Shown here in pieces: positions 14,629 to 15,627 of a DNA stretch of 15,627 nt (its first letter is position 1; every line of letters starts with the position of its first letter). The stretch covers positions 1-15,627 of the forward strand of contig JBFFZZ010000045.1 in NCBI GenBank assembly GCA_041568335.1, given 5' to 3'. This DNA comes from WVWW01 sp041568335. Lineage in GTDB: Bacteria > Acidobacteriota > Polarisedimenticolia > Polarisedimenticolales > Polarisedimenticolaceae. The notes beneath the pieces are model-generated. The model saw only the letters and a list, made by a program, of their open reading frames with translations. It had not been told where the DNA came from and searched no databases. The position numbers and the translations under genes were made by a program.

Positions 14629-15303
14629 ATGAAGCGGCTCGGGGTTTTCGTCTTGGGGATGGCCACACTGCTGGCGGCCGGGGCACCGGTCGGGTCCCAG
14701 CAGTCCGAACGCGCCCGGGTCGCCACGACCTACGAAAAGCCGAGCGGTTCCGAGTTGCTGGCCGGTCCCGCGCGCTACAACTGGCAGCGCCCCGATCGTG
14801 TGATGGGCCTGCTGGCCATCCGGGAGGGCGAGTCCGTGGCCGACGTCGGGGCCGGGATGGGCTACTTCTCGAACAGCCTGTCCAAGTTCGTCGGCGAAAC
14901 GGGCAAGGTGTACGCGGTGGAGACCGATCCCCGGCTGGTGGAATACCTCGAACGGGAAAAGTCGGGGCACCTTTTCGACAACACGGTCGTGGTCCGGGCC
15001 ACGGAGACCGATCTGGGATTGCCGACCGGCACGCTCGACCTCGTGCTCACGGTCAACACGTGGCACCGGTTCGGCGACCGCTCCACTGCGCGCGAAGCCG
15101 TACGCCGGGCGCTCAAACCCGGTGGGCGGTTCGTGGTCGTCGACTGGCATCTGGGAGACATCCCGATCGCGCCACCCGTCGAACAGCGGCTGGACCCCGC
15201 GACGCTGATCGCGGAGATGGAAAGGGACGGCTGGACGGTGACGACCAACAGCCGCCTCCTGAAATATCAGTACCTCTTGATTTTTACCCGGCCGGTGCGT
15301 TAG
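14629..15303 (+). CDS. Class I SAM-dependent methyltransferase with N-terminal signal peptide
   Basis: The predicted product has 224 residues. The start is fixed by a strong GGAGG. Residues 1 to about 22 are a signal peptide (MKRLGVFVLGMATLLAAGAP). The methyltransferase fold follows: SAM-binding motif I VADVGAGMGYF (70-80), acidic strand-2 end VYAVETD (94-100, Glu98 likely binding the ribose), LDLVLTVNTWHRF (136-148), ALKPGGRFVVVDWH (161-174) and a final strand LLKYQYLLIF (210-219). From memory, many environmental Gram-negative bacteria have similar exported methyltransferases with a TWHH-like motif and a YQYFLVF-like tail. Their substrate is not known to me. The oddity is export of an enzyme whose cofactor is made in the cytoplasm. 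The signal may alternatively be a membrane anchor. It is divergent from ctaB and convergent with the shikimate-kinase-like gene. Confidence 0.9.
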   Translation: MKRLGVFVLGMATLLAAGAPVGSQQSERARVATTYEKPSGSELLAGPARYNWQRPDRVMGLLAIREGESVADVGAGMGYFSNSLSKFVGETGKVYAVETDPRLVEYLEREKSGHLFDNTVVVRATETDLGLPTGTLDLVLTVNTWHRFGDRSTAREAVRRALKPGGRFVVVDWHLGDIPIAPPVEQRLDPATLIAEMERDGWTVTTNSRLLKYQYLLIFTRPVR

Positions 15304-15340
15304 CCCGACGGGTCCGGACGCAAGCGGCCGGCCGGCTCGC

Positions 15341-15627
15341 TCACACGGCACGCAGCGCCCGTTCGATCTCGCGGCTGACCGCGGTCGGGTTCTTGCCGTT
15401 CGTGTCCACCGTCAGCCAGGCTTGGCTGTAGGCAGCCTCGCGTGCGCGCAGCAACTCGCGCAGCTGATCCATGGCCGCCGGATTGTCGGCCATCGGCCGC
15501 CGGTCCCCTTGTTCGACGACGCGGTTCCAGTGGTCCTCGGGCGTCGCGCGTAGCCAGACGACCCGGGTTTCATCGCAAAGACGCTCCCACGTGGCCGGTT
15601 CGTTGACGACGCCGCCGGCCGTCGCCA
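15341..15627 (-). CDS. Shikimate-kinase-like domain, C-terminal part; resembles BoxR/BzdR-type regulators
   Basis: Only the last 94 residues are in the window; the 5' part lies beyond 15627. The stop is TGA at 15341-15343. ATAGGVVNEPATWERL corresponds to the shikimate kinase TGGG-V-x3-P region. VVWLRATPEDHW is the strand and helix that precede the lid. QGDRRPMADNP gives the conserved lid Arg-Pro, followed by LRELLRAREAAYSQA (the family's REPLY region) and VDTNGK. In plain AroK the GGG is complete and the lid differs. The GG(V/I)V-x-EP and QGD-x-RPMA patterns resemble, as I recall, the C-terminal domain of BoxR/BzdR-type regulators, which bind benzoyl-CoA and carry an N-terminal XRE helix-turn-helix. 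A stand-alone shikimate kinase cannot be excluded, because the P-loop and any DNA-binding domain are outside the window. Confidence 0.8.
   Translation of the reverse strand, partial: ATAGGVVNEPATWERLCDETRVVWLRATPEDHWNRVVEQGDRRPMADNPAAMDQLRELLRAREAAYSQAWLTVDTNGKNPTAVSREIERALRAV

Noticed and set aside
13950..15431. Open frame of 493 codons on the plus strand
   Set aside because: It lies antisense to ctaB and then out of frame through the methyltransferase. The product is Arg/Gly-rich with no recognisable fold, as expected for shadow frames in GC-rich DNA.
1..15627. tRNA, rRNA, CRISPR array, insertion sequence, phage or defence genes
   Set aside because: No cloverleaf-like gene, regularly spaced repeats, transposase or integrase motifs or terminal inverted repeats were seen on reading both strands. 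No covariance-model search could be run.

Overview
The window is GC-rich DNA from a Gram-negative-type bacterium. The evidence is two lipoprotein genes, several signal peptides, a possible outer-membrane protein and PlsY acyl-phosphate chemistry. A heme O synthase points to aerobic respiration. FG-GAP/ASPIC proteins, a purple-acid-phosphatase-like enzyme with an N-terminal jelly-roll-like module and an animal-type lysine-ketoglutarate reductase/saccharopine dehydrogenase pair fit an uncultivated Acidobacteriota, Myxococcota or Planctomycetota-like lineage. This placement is inference: there is no rRNA or other phylogenetic marker except metG. I see no tRNA, rRNA, CRISPR array, insertion sequence or phage gene. 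Gene density is high, and the longest gap without a gene is 221 bp (5765-5985).

Layout. Positions 1-5764 are a minus-strand block, in transcription order: a CNNM/CBS transporter-like membrane protein (5764-4682), an FG-GAP/ASPIC (CRTAC1-like) lipoprotein (4622-2922), a TPR lipoprotein that overlaps it by 4 nt (2925-1618), and a secreted metallophosphoesterase whose C-terminus runs off the window (1521-1). The last three all appear to be exported. A divergent intergenic region with several inverted repeats separates this block from two plus-strand genes: an unrecognised exported, possibly outer-membrane protein (5986-6702) and plsY (6745-7350). plsY converges on metG, and their stop codons overlap in the palindrome CTAG.

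From 14507 down to 7347 everything is on the minus strand: ctaB/cyoE, an NhaC-family antiporter, a possible 29-codon ORF, lysine-ketoglutarate reductase (LKR), saccharopine dehydrogenase (SDH) and metG. NhaC-LKR-SDH reads as a lysine uptake and catabolism unit. LKR and SDH are the two halves of the fused animal/plant enzyme, in the same order, as separate genes 11 nt apart. metG follows SDH closely enough to be co-transcribed. Divergent from ctaB is a signal-peptide-bearing SAM methyltransferase (14629-15303). The right edge holds the 3' part of a minus-strand gene with a shikimate-kinase-like domain that resembles the C-terminal domain of BoxR/BzdR-type regulators.

I did not find a clearly new defence or mobile system. 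The parts most worth a second look are the exported FG-GAP/TPR/phosphatase cluster, the lysine unit with its antiporter and small ORF, the exported methyltransferase, the unrecognised protein at 5986-6702, and the structured region at 5798-5855.
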